A stretch of 49,165 nucleotides of DNA, from contig NZ_VAVZ01000028.1 of assembly GCF_005771525.1 (NCBI RefSeq), positions 1 to 49,165 of the forward strand, given 5' to 3'. Every line of letters begins with the position of its first letter. The stretch's first letter is position 1. Under the pieces are notes generated by a model. That model made no database searches, was not told the DNA's origin, and saw nothing but the letters and a program-made list of their open reading frames with translations. The DNA is from Nesterenkonia salmonea (GTDB taxonomy: Bacteria > Actinomycetota > Actinomycetes > Actinomycetales > Micrococcaceae). This document shows, in pieces, positions 32,980-41,106 of this stretch. Both the position numbers and the translations under genes were made by a program.

Positions 32980-32995
32980 TGTGACCAGCATCACC
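32980..32995. promoter_or_regulatory. CRP/GlxR-type box, rightward operon (one mismatch)
   Basis: TGTGACCAGCATCACC differs from TGTGA-N6-TCACA only in the last base. It lies 68 bases before ATG 33064, the first gene of the rightward transporter and two-component operon. With the perfect box 174 bases away it suggests shared cAMP control of both divergent operons. Confidence 0.55.
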
Positions 32996-33063
32996 GTAAG
33001 ATTCCGTGAAGAGACCATCGGAGATCTGGTGTGCACTTCGCGACACGGGAAGCGAGCGATCAA

Positions 33064-33552
33064 ATGACAACCACGGCAGCTGCAGTAGAGCAGAAGGGCC
33101 TCGCGGGGGTTTTCGCGCGACTCAAAGCGGGGAAAAACCACGGCTGGGGTGTTTTTCACCCGGGGAGCTGGCCGATGATGATCGGCGGGATGATGATGAT
33201 CGTCTCCGCATTCCTTCCATGGATCTACGTCACACTGACCCGGGAACTCGTGGGGGAGACATTTGTGCTGCGCGGTACTGACGGACCGGGGGTCTTGACC
33301 CTCTCCGTGGGCTGCCTCGCCTTCGCTGGAGCCTTCGTCCCGCGCCGAAAGCTCGCCATCGCACACGCCGCCATACCAGGTGCGCTCGTCGCGGGAATCT
33401 GCCTGCTACAAACGTGGAACTTGCTCGGTGGAAATATGCAGACACAGTGGGGATCGTTCCTCCCCGGAATGGGGTTGGTGCTCGCAGCTGGCGGCGCGGT
33501 AATTCTCCTCAAGGTGTCCTGGACCATGTATAAGCACTGGCCCGTAACCTAA
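33064..33552 (+). CDS. Hypothetical four-segment membrane protein
   Basis: The start is ATG 33064 (MTTTAAAVEQKG, 162 aa). After a charged N-terminus there are four hydrophobic stretches (about 38-60, 78-95, 103-120, 130-148) with a GSWPMMIGGMMMIVSAFLPW opening. I do not recognise a family beyond a general actinobacterial membrane protein. It lies 5 bases before the DUF485 gene and probably shares the operon, which may be why it has the CRP-like box upstream. Confidence 0.7.
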   Translation: MTTTAAAVEQKGLAGVFARLKAGKNHGWGVFHPGSWPMMIGGMMMIVSAFLPWIYVTLTRELVGETFVLRGTDGPGVLTLSVGCLAFAGAFVPRRKLAIAHAAIPGALVAGICLLQTWNLLGGNMQTQWGSFLPGMGLVLAAGGAVILLKVSWTMYKHWPVT

Positions 33553-33557
33553 GTGAT

Positions 33558-33908
33558 GTGACCCATTCCCCGCAGGAAGACGGCGAGACCCGCGACACTC
33601 CGGCTGAGGTAGACGCCGCGTTTCGTACCCAACGTCGAGTCGCCCTGACCTACTTCATCGTTTTCCTCGTAGTGGTCGCCGCGTTCCCGTTCTTGTCGAG
33701 CACATTGGACTGGTGGCTTGAATCCCAACTCATCGGAGACCTCAGTCCCGGTTTCCTCACGGTAGCCATAGGGCTCTACGTGGTGTTCGCCGCCATCGGA
33801 ATCGCTGCGGCCACGCTCAGCTCAAGTGTTGAATCACAAATGCTCGGAGCTCAGGGCACGCACAACACCGAAGTCCCGGGTCCCGACTCTTCGGCAGGTC
33901 AGCGATGA
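33558..33908 (+). CDS. DUF485-like small subunit of an acetate-type symporter
   Basis: A 116-aa protein from GTG 33558 with two membrane segments (about 28-50 and 66-88) and a charged N-terminus that contains AAFRTQRRVALTYFIVFLVV, a pattern of the DUF485/YjcH group. Those proteins sit before ActP-like acetate symporters (mctB before mctC in corynebacteria). It overlaps the next gene by 4 bases. Confidence 0.75.
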   Translation: MTHSPQEDGETRDTPAEVDAAFRTQRRVALTYFIVFLVVVAAFPFLSSTLDWWLESQLIGDLSPGFLTVAIGLYVVFAAIGIAAATLSSSVESQMLGAQGTHNTEVPGPDSSAGQR

Positions 33909-35602
33909 CTATCACCGCCATCATCACTCTCATAGCTGTGCTGGTGATCGTCCTTGGCGTATCCGTCATCACCAGGCCGCGGCACTCCTCCACAGTGGAC
34001 TTCTACCTGGCTGGTCAACGGGTGGGTGTAGCGACCAACTCCTGGGCCATCTGCGGAGACTATCTCTCTGCGGCGTCGTTCCTCGGTGTTGCTGCGGCGG
34101 TGTACGTCTCCGGTCTCGACGGCGCCTGGTATGCGGTGGGTTTTGCGGCGGGTTTCGTGCCCGTGCTGCTGCTGGTCGCTGCACCGCTGCGCCGGTACGG
34201 GGAGTTCTCGCTGGCGGATTTTCTCGGCAGACGGCTGCGCTCCGACGCCGTCCGGCTCCATTCTGTGGGGGTCGTTCAACTGGTCATCCTCTGTTACTTG
34301 ATTCCTCAATCAGTCGGTGGAGGTATCACCTGGGAGCTACTGGTCGGCCACGGGATTTTTGGCCTGAGCCCATACTCCACCGGGGTGTTGCTCTCCACGG
34401 CAGTGATCGCGGTGCTGGTTGCGGCCGGTGGCATGCGCGGGACCACCTGGAACCAAGCGGTGCAGTTCTTGCTGCTGTTTGCCGCCCTGCTCTGGCTGGC
34501 TGCTATGGTCAGCGCAGACGGGTTTCGCTACGGAGAAGCCGTGGAATCGCTCAGCAGCCAGCCCCTGATGAACCCAGAGTTCATCGACGGGTCATGGGAA
34601 CTGACACAAGAGCAGAATGCGGTAGATCCCGGCCAATCGGCGGTCTTCGGCGAGCCTGGCGCCCGCTACGGCCAACTGGGGCAGGTAGCCCTGGTGGTCA
34701 CCCTAGGGTTAGGCACCGCTGGATTGCCCCACGTGATGAACCGGTACTTCACCGCACCCACCGGCAAAGCCGCCCGCACCACCACCGTGTGGGTCCTGGT
34801 ACTGATCGGAATCTTCTACGCACTGGCGGTCATGATGGGCACCGCCGCCCGGGACATCATTCCTGGTGCAGTCCGGGAACACCCATGGTTGGAGGAACTC
34901 ACCGAGGACGGGGTGCTGCGCGTACCCGAACACGCGCTTCCGGTGCTGGGAAGAATCTACGGGGAAGAAGCTGGTCTCGGGCTCATAGCTGCTGCAGCGT
35001 TGATCGCCGCGATGTCCACCGTCGCGGGCCTTCTTTTGGCCTCCGCCGCCACGTGGGGCCACGACGTGTATGAACGCCACATCAACCCGCAGGCCACTCA
35101 ACGGCAGGCAGTGTGGGTCGGACGGGCCTCGACTCTACTCGCGGCTGGTGCAGCAGCAGGTCTTGCAATCGCCCTGCGCCCTGAGGCGTTCACCCCTGCT
35201 ATGCCATCGCTAGTCGCGACCATGGTGACGTGGGCCTTCGCCATCGCAGGCTCTGCCCTCACCCCCGTGGTGGTGCTGGCCATCTGGTGGCGCCGGACAA
35301 CTGCTGCTGGGGCTTTGGTAGGACTGATCACAGGCTCGACGGTGTCTATCATCATGTTCCTCAGTGCAAGCTTCATAGAGACCTCGCCGCTCCGCGAGCT
35401 CATGGCAGCCCCCACTCTTGTTGCAGCGCCGCTGGCGTTCTTGCTCACCATTTTGGTGTCCCTGCGGACCACTGCGCCCGACGACGTCGACGCTGACTGG
35501 GTGATCATGCACGGCACAGCAGCCGACCGGCACGCCGAAAGACTCGCCCAACTAACCCTGCGCGAACGCAGGCGGAGGAAGGAGGACCGGCGTGCGCGGT
35601 AG
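33905..35602 (+). CDS. Cation/acetate-type SSS symporter (ActP/MctC-like)
   Basis: A 565-aa membrane protein. Features are TVDFYLAGQRVGVATNSWAI, GDYLSAASFLGVAAAVYVSG, EFSLADFLGRRLRS, LGTAGLPHVMNRYFTAPTGK and ALIAAMSTVAGLLLASAATW. The subfamily is ActP/MctC: sodium- or proton-driven uptake of acetate, pyruvate or propionate. It is coupled to the DUF485 gene on one side and overlaps the histidine kinase on the other, so the kinase likely controls this or the neighbouring transporter. Substrate is inferred from family and context. Confidence 0.9.
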   Translation: MTITAIITLIAVLVIVLGVSVITRPRHSSTVDFYLAGQRVGVATNSWAICGDYLSAASFLGVAAAVYVSGLDGAWYAVGFAAGFVPVLLLVAAPLRRYGEFSLADFLGRRLRSDAVRLHSVGVVQLVILCYLIPQSVGGGITWELLVGHGIFGLSPYSTGVLLSTAVIAVLVAAGGMRGTTWNQAVQFLLLFAALLWLAAMVSADGFRYGEAVESLSSQPLMNPEFIDGSWELTQEQNAVDPGQSAVFGEPGARYGQLGQVALVVTLGLGTAGLPHVMNRYFTAPTGKAARTTTVWVLVLIGIFYALAVMMGTAARDIIPGAVREHPWLEELTEDGVLRVPEHALPVLGRIYGEEAGLGLIAAAALIAAMSTVAGLLLASAATWGHDVYERHINPQATQRQAVWVGRASTLLAAGAAAGLAIALRPEAFTPAMPSLVATMVTWAFAIAGSALTPVVVLAIWWRRTTAAGALVGLITGSTVSIIMFLSASFIETSPLRELMAAPTLVAAPLAFLLTILVSLRTTAPDDVDADWVIMHGTAADRHAERLAQLTLRERRRRKEDRRAR

Positions 35603-36944
35603 CGTCATTCTGGCCACGGCAGTTCTGGTCATTTGGACAGTGGTATATGTGATCACCCAAATCATGGTCACCCCAGCCTTGCCAGTGCTGCCCACTGCAG
35701 GTATCGGCGTCGCGCTGACCATCGCCGTGGTGCTGGGCTACCCCTCAGCGCTACGCGGTCCCCGTGGTACACGAGGATCTCGAACTAGCCGCATCAGCAG
35801 TCCCCACGGACGGAGTGAACATCCGGACCACGGGGTACGTGACTTAGCGGTGCGGGCTATCCCACTACGGTCCGGCCTGACCCAAGATGCAGCGCGCCGC
35901 ACCTGCGAACTCCTCAGACCCATGCTCTCTGGAGATGCGGTGTCCATTACCGACACCGAGAACATCCTCGCCTATATTGGTCCCGGCCAGGACCATCACC
36001 TGCCCGGGGGGGTGATGCAGACTTCGGCTGCCCCGCGTGCGGTTCGGAAGGGAAAGACCGTGGTGGTGCGCGACAAAGCAGGCGTGGGCTGCCGCAGCGA
36101 GGGCTGCGAAGTGCTCTCGGCGGTGATCGCCCCGCTGCGGATAGGCCAGCGCGTAGTGGGTACCCTTGGGGTCTACCAGGCAACCACAGTGGTTCCACCG
36201 AAGCAGATGGTTGAAGACATGGCGAAAATGCTCAGTCTGCACCTGGAACTCGCCGAACTCGACCGCGAGAAACAACTGGCGGCAAGTGCGCGCTTGGATG
36301 CTCTGCGGGCCCAGATCAATCCGCACTTCTTGTTCAACATCCTCAACACCATCGCCTCGAAAGCCCGCACCCGGCCAGATGAAGCCCGCGAACTGTTGCT
36401 CCGGCTCTCAGAATTCTTCCGCTATGCGGTGCGCCAGGAAGGCCATCTGGCCGAATTCGCTCAGGAATACTTCTTTGTGCGCACTTACATCTCCTTGGAG
36501 CAAGCCCGGTTCGGCGATCGGCTGCAGGTCCGCTACGACATCGACCCTCAGGTGCTCACCTCGCGTGTCCCGGTGCTCACGATCCAGCCCCTTGTAGAAA
36601 ACGCGGTCAAACACGGGATCGGGTCCAAACCTGAGGGGGGAACCGTGAGGCTGCGGGCGCGAGTTGATCCACTCACCCGCACCACATCCATCCGAGTCTC
36701 AGATGATGGGGTCGGGATGGATCCTGAGGTCCTGGCCAAGCTCACGGCTGGACACGGGGATGTTGGTGACCATGCAGAAGCCGCGCTGACCCATCCGAGT
36801 TCAGCGGCGGAGGGGCACGCAGGTGTGGGGTTGCGGAACATCTCTGAACGGCTCGACTCGCTTTTCGGTGACCGCTACGACCTATCAATTTCCACACCGA
36901 AGTCCGGTGGCACTGTGGTGGAGCTGAAGATCCCGCTTCGCTGA
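35592..36944 (+). CDS. LytS/YpdA-type sensor histidine kinase
   Basis: A 450-aa protein from GTG 35592, with GGAGG 6 bases upstream, overlapping the symporter stop. Two N-terminal membrane segments (about 4-23 and 34-49), then a GAF-like domain (about 80-200) with two cysteines in GVGCRSEGCEV. The His_kinase domain has QINPHFLFNILNTIASKA (His about 244), followed by the HATPase with PLVENAVKHGIG and VSDDGVGMDP. Only two segments are present, unlike the five or more of LytS, so signal input may be by the GAF domain or by interaction with the transporter. Partner: the LytTR regulator 37 bases downstream. Confidence 0.9.
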   Translation: MRGSVILATAVLVIWTVVYVITQIMVTPALPVLPTAGIGVALTIAVVLGYPSALRGPRGTRGSRTSRISSPHGRSEHPDHGVRDLAVRAIPLRSGLTQDAARRTCELLRPMLSGDAVSITDTENILAYIGPGQDHHLPGGVMQTSAAPRAVRKGKTVVVRDKAGVGCRSEGCEVLSAVIAPLRIGQRVVGTLGVYQATTVVPPKQMVEDMAKMLSLHLELAELDREKQLAASARLDALRAQINPHFLFNILNTIASKARTRPDEARELLLRLSEFFRYAVRQEGHLAEFAQEYFFVRTYISLEQARFGDRLQVRYDIDPQVLTSRVPVLTIQPLVENAVKHGIGSKPEGGTVRLRARVDPLTRTTSIRVSDDGVGMDPEVLAKLTAGHGDVGDHAEAALTHPSSAAEGHAGVGLRNISERLDSLFGDRYDLSISTPKSGGTVVELKIPLR

Positions 36945-36981
36945 GATCGTCGCAGCCCCAAGCGTCCGTATACTGTGACTT

Positions 36982-37770
36982 GTGCCGCCCCGAGCCCTGA
37001 TTGTCGATGATGAAGCCCCCGCACGTGAGGAGCTGCGCTACCTGCTGGAGGAAGCCGCCGGCGATATCGAGGTCCAAGTGGTCGGGGAAGCGACCAATGG
37101 CGAGGAAGCCCTGGTGCTCCTGCGGTCCCTGGACTACGACCTGGTCTTCCTAGATATTCGCATGCCCGGCCTGAGCGGCCTCGAGGTCGCCGAACAGCTG
37201 CGGGAACTGCCCAAACAACCCAAGGTCATCTTCACCACCGCGTACCCCGACCACGCCGTGGAAGCCTTTGATCTCGCCGCTGCAGACTATTTGGTCAAAC
37301 CCTTCGACGCCGACCGCCTCGCCCGCGCGCTGGAGCGCGCCCTGTCCAGTCCAGCGCCTGGACGGCCTCAGGAAAACACCAAGAACGACGACGCCGCAGC
37401 CACCCCCGATGCCCTCCGGGAACCAGACCACCGCGACAGGCTGGTCCGTATCCCCGTTCAGCGTGACGGCCGCACCATGCTCATCGAGGGTGACGCCATT
37501 GTTTACGCCGCGGCGGCTCGTGGCTACTCCTCGCTGAAGCTCGCCGAAGAGAAAGTGCTGGTGTCGTTCTCGCTCAATGAGCTGGAGCGCCGGCTTCATG
37601 GGCACTTTTGCCGAGTTCACCGTTCCTACCTGGTGAACCTCAGATACGTGCGGGAGCTCGTCCCAGACTTCCGTGGTCACTTGGCGCTGGTGATGAATGA
37701 CCGGCAGCGCTCCCGGGTAGAAGTCTCCCGCAGGCATGCCCGCGAGCTGCGCCGTCGCCTGGGCGTCTAA
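36982..37770 (+). CDS. LytTR-family response regulator
   Basis: A 262-aa protein from GTG 36982. The receiver domain has ALIVDDEAPAREELRYLL, phospho-acceptor D58 in YDLVFLDIRMPGLSG, TTAYPDHAVEAF and the YLVKPF lysine. A linker rich in Asp/Pro follows, then the LytTR DNA-binding domain (about 155-262) with EGDAIVYAAAARGYSSL and FCRVHRSYLVNLRYVREL. It works with the LytS-type kinase; in other bacteria such pairs sense pyruvate or other carboxylates and induce transporters. The likely targets are the symporter operons next door. Confidence 0.93.
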   Translation: MPPRALIVDDEAPAREELRYLLEEAAGDIEVQVVGEATNGEEALVLLRSLDYDLVFLDIRMPGLSGLEVAEQLRELPKQPKVIFTTAYPDHAVEAFDLAAADYLVKPFDADRLARALERALSSPAPGRPQENTKNDDAAATPDALREPDHRDRLVRIPVQRDGRTMLIEGDAIVYAAAARGYSSLKLAEEKVLVSFSLNELERRLHGHFCRVHRSYLVNLRYVRELVPDFRGHLALVMNDRQRSRVEVSRRHARELRRRLGV

Positions 37771-37828
37771 GCGGTGCCGCTTCGAGTCTGCCGGAATGAA
37801 CAACGACCGACTGCGGTTCTGATCAGGG

Positions 37829-37850
37829 GAGAGGCCTAAAGCCTCTCGCT
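37829..37850 (+). terminator. Terminator after the LytTR regulator
   Basis: GAGAGGC (37829-37835) and GCCTCTC (37841-37847) form a perfect 7-bp stem with a CTAAA loop, then GCTTT. It ends the transporter and two-component operon, ahead of the aldo/keto reductase ribosome-binding site GAGAGGA. Confidence 0.7.
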
Positions 37851-37878
37851 TTAACCCATCGAGAGGACAACAGCACCC

Positions 37879-38709
37879 ATGACTGTAGTACCCACTGTGA
37901 CGCTCAATGACGGCACCACCATTCCTCAGCTGGGATTCGGCGTGTGGCAGGTGCCCGCCGACCAGGCAGAAGACGTGGTCACAAAGGCCCTCGAAGCTGG
38001 TTACCGTCACATCGACACTGCCGCCATCTATGGCAATGAAGAGGGTGTCGGCGCGGCTATCGCCAAGTCCGGCATCCCTCGCGAGGAACTGTACGTAACG
38101 ACGAAGCTCTGGGTGTCCGACTTCAAGAACGGCCAGACACTTCAGGCCCTTGAGACATCACTTGGCAAGCTGGGCTTGGACTACGTGGACTTGTACCTCA
38201 TCCACTGGCCCGCTCCAGCAGATGAGAAGTACCTGGAAGCGTGGAAAGGACTCGAAGAGCTGCAGAGTCAGGGCAAGACTCGTTCCATCGGTGTCTCCAA
38301 CTTCGCCCCTGAGCACCTCGACCGTGTCGCTGAAACAGGTTCGGTCACTCCAGCGGTGAACCAGGTGGAGGTCCACCCCGCGCTCCAACAGCGCGATATC
38401 CAAGCCGCAAATGAGAAGTACGGAATCGCTACGCAGGCGTGGAGTCCTCTGGCACAGGGCGCAGTGTTCGAAGATCAGCCGATAGTTGACGCTGCTGAGG
38501 CTCATGGTGTGACAGTCGCGCAGGTCATCATCCGCTGGCATCTGCAACGCGGCCGGATCCTGTTCCCGAAATCAGTGACGGACTCCCGGATTAAGGAAAA
38601 CTTCGACGTCTTCGGATTTGAGCTCACAGATGAGCAACTGCAGGCCATCGACGGTTTGGAGCGCAATGAGCGCACTGGGATGGAACCCACCACGTTCAAC
38701 CCCGCCTGA
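37879..38709 (+). CDS. Aldo/keto reductase (2,5-diketo-D-gluconate reductase-like, AKR5)
   Basis: A 276-aa protein with a GAGAGGA ribosome-binding site before ATG 37879. The catalytic residues are Asp and Tyr in IDTAAIYGNEEGVG, Lys in YVTTKLWVSD and His in LIHWPAPADEKY. The C-terminus has LFPKSVTDSRIKENF, the usual NADPH-binding segment. The small size and the sequence SLGKLGLDYVDLYLIHWP are typical of AKR5-type reductases of sugar-derived ketones and aldehydes; the natural substrate is unknown. Confidence 0.93.
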   Translation: MTVVPTVTLNDGTTIPQLGFGVWQVPADQAEDVVTKALEAGYRHIDTAAIYGNEEGVGAAIAKSGIPREELYVTTKLWVSDFKNGQTLQALETSLGKLGLDYVDLYLIHWPAPADEKYLEAWKGLEELQSQGKTRSIGVSNFAPEHLDRVAETGSVTPAVNQVEVHPALQQRDIQAANEKYGIATQAWSPLAQGAVFEDQPIVDAAEAHGVTVAQVIIRWHLQRGRILFPKSVTDSRIKENFDVFGFELTDEQLQAIDGLERNERTGMEPTTFNPA

Positions 38710-38770
38710 TCGTTGTGATCTGAAGTGGAACTAGGACTCTGGCTTCCACCGCAGAACTCCACAGACAACG

Positions 38771-38817
38771 AAGGAGCCCGCCCGGTTGTACCCGGGCGGG
38801 CTCCTTCGTTTAATTTT
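38771..38817. terminator. Bidirectional terminator between AKR and BCCT genes
   Basis: AAGGAGCCCGCCCGG (38771-38785) pairs perfectly with CCGGGCGGGCTCCTT (38792-38806) over a 6-base loop, with TCGTTTAATTTTT after it on the plus strand. It separates two convergent genes. Confidence 0.9.
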
Positions 38818-38834
38818 TCGGGTTCAGCCCCGGC

Positions 38835-40964
38835 CTACTTGGCGTCGTCGTTGTCTTCCGGTTCCACCGCAGGGATGGTCCCGGTCGCGACAGCCTCGTC
38901 GAAGTACTCTTCGGCCTCCTGCTCCCACCCTTCGTAGGACTCGTAGAACTCAGGAGTCGCGAAGGACTCGTCGGCGCGGAGGGGATCGCGGAAGGCACGC
39001 TTCTCATCCCAACCCAGGACACCAGTCTTGGCGTTGACATAGGTAGCTTCGGAGGGGAGGTCCTGGACGGCCAACACCAGGTCGTCACTGGCCTTGCCGG
39101 CAGTCTCCGGAGCGCCAGCACCAGTGGTTCGAGGCAGTCCCGACAGGGTGCCTGAGGTGCCACCGAACATGGAACGCAGAGTCTTGGTCTGTTCATTGAG
39201 GATCTGCAGCACAGTCCTGTGCACAGCAGGCCCCTCCTCTGAGCCTGACTCCCGGCGAGCGGCCTCCACCACAGCGGCCTTCGTGGCATGGCGGCGAATG
39301 CGCACGTATCGCGGTGCAGTCCGGCCCTCGTAGAGGTAGAGCCTGATCTGAGCAATCACCGCCAACACCATCACAATGGAGAACGGTGCTGCGGAGGAGA
39401 TCGCCGCGACCTGCAGAACACGCAGCGAAGAGTCAGGGTCATCACCTGCAGCCAGCAGCACAATGGCAGCCAGGGCGATGAGCGCTGTCCAGAACACGCG
39501 AGTCATTTTTGGTGTGTCGGTGCGACCGCCGTAGGCCAGCACATCCGTCACCAGCGACCCGGAGTCCCCGGAGGTGATGAAGAAGATGGTGATCACCAGG
39601 ATTGCAAGAACAGAGGTGATGGACGCTATCGGCAGCTGCTCCAGCAACTGGAAGAGGGACGCCTCGGTACCTACGGTTTCGCCGCCCTCCCCATCGTCAA
39701 TAAGCATCGAACCTTCGGTCAGCTGGTAGTAGATGCCTGAGGAGCCGAAGATGGAGAACCAGAGGATACCCACAGCGGTAGGGGCGAGCAGCACACCAAG
39801 CACGAACTCACGGATCGTGCGGCCGCGAGAAATACGGGCGATGAACATGCCCACGAAGGGCGCCCAGCTCATCCACCAGCCCCAGTAGTAGATGGTCCAG
39901 TCAGCGGACCAGCCGTTGCCCAGCAGGCCGACATCTTCGCCACCTGCCCCAGCAGCATACTCAGTGCCGCCTTGGAACATCAGCTGCGGGAAGGCGACTG
40001 CGTACTCACCGACGTTGGAGACGACGGACTGAAGCAGGAACAGAGTCGGACCGGCCAGCACTACGAAGAGCGCCAGCGCGGCGGCGGCAATCAAGTTGAA
40101 ATTGGAAAGCCACTTCAGTCCCTTGTGGACACCGGTGATCACAGAGATCGTGGCAATGGCCATAATGATGATTACCAGGCCGGTCAGCAGAGGTTCTGAG
40201 GTTGGGTCATCCACCCAACCCATGAATCCCATACCGGCGGCGATCTGCTGGGTTCCGATACCCAGGGAGGTCACCACGCCAAAGACGGTACCGACAATGG
40301 CGATCACATCGATGACGTGACCCACCCAGCTTTCAATGAGCTTTCGGCCAAAGATCGGCTCCAGCAGCCAACGCACTGCAAGAGGACGTCCGCGGCGGAA
40401 GGTCATGTAGGCAAGGCCCAAACCGATGACCACGTAAATGGCCCAGGCGTGCAGTCCCCAGTGAAACAACGACTGACCGATCGCAGAACCGGCATTTGCC
40501 GCCTCGGATGCGGCGATGACATTGCCATCGGCATCCACGCCGGCATCAGCGGTCACTTCCGGGGGTGCGATCAGGTGCCACAGCGGTTCGGCGACACCCC
40601 AGAACACAAGACCGATGCCCATGCCGGCGGCGAAGAGCATGCAGAACCAGGAGCCCATGGCGAACTCTGGTTTCTCATCATCGCGGCCCAACCGGATATT
40701 GCCTGCTTTTGACAGTCCGGCCCATAGCGCGAAGACCACGAAGCCAGTGCAAATGAGGACATACCACCAGCCGACGGTGTCAACGATGGTGGAGTTCAGC
40801 GTTTCGAAGGCCTCAGCTCCGTACTGGTTGCCCCACCAGGTGGCGAAGGCCAAAGCGCCAAGAATAATGACGACGGAGGGCACGAAGACCCACATATTGA
40901 GCCCTCGGATCACGTCGGATATCGACCAATCCCGTAATTTTTCGACTTCTGGCTGGGAAGCCAT
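38835..40964 (-). CDS. BCCT-family betaine/carnitine/choline transporter
   Basis: A 709-aa membrane protein with an AGGAGG ribosome-binding site before its ATG. The twelve-segment BCCT core includes FAMGSWFCMLFAAGMGIGLV, FWGVAEPLWHL and the tryptophan-rich segment WTIYYWGWWMSWAPFVGMFI, ARISRGRTIREFV. The acidic C-terminal tail of about 140 residues (from IRRHATKAAV onward) is much longer than in many members. It may sense osmotic stress, as the tail does in BetP. It imports a compatible solute such as glycine betaine. Confidence 0.95.
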   Translation of the reverse strand: MASQPEVEKLRDWSISDVIRGLNMWVFVPSVVIILGALAFATWWGNQYGAEAFETLNSTIVDTVGWWYVLICTGFVVFALWAGLSKAGNIRLGRDDEKPEFAMGSWFCMLFAAGMGIGLVFWGVAEPLWHLIAPPEVTADAGVDADGNVIAASEAANAGSAIGQSLFHWGLHAWAIYVVIGLGLAYMTFRRGRPLAVRWLLEPIFGRKLIESWVGHVIDVIAIVGTVFGVVTSLGIGTQQIAAGMGFMGWVDDPTSEPLLTGLVIIIMAIATISVITGVHKGLKWLSNFNLIAAAALALFVVLAGPTLFLLQSVVSNVGEYAVAFPQLMFQGGTEYAAGAGGEDVGLLGNGWSADWTIYYWGWWMSWAPFVGMFIARISRGRTIREFVLGVLLAPTAVGILWFSIFGSSGIYYQLTEGSMLIDDGEGGETVGTEASLFQLLEQLPIASITSVLAILVITIFFITSGDSGSLVTDVLAYGGRTDTPKMTRVFWTALIALAAIVLLAAGDDPDSSLRVLQVAAISSAAPFSIVMVLAVIAQIRLYLYEGRTAPRYVRIRRHATKAAVVEAARRESGSEEGPAVHRTVLQILNEQTKTLRSMFGGTSGTLSGLPRTTGAGAPETAGKASDDLVLAVQDLPSEATYVNAKTGVLGWDEKRAFRDPLRADESFATPEFYESYEGWEQEAEEYFDEAVATGTIPAVEPEDNDDAK

Positions 40965-41106
40965 GAAGTTCCTCCTCGATACAAGTGATGTACTAAATTA
41001 CTGCGCCACTCTATACATGTGTTCGCGTTCTGTGGCAGGTTACGCCTTGGTAACTGTTTGTCGTAGGTCTCTCAAGGGCTTGGCTGAAGGCTAGGAACAC
41101 GTTACC

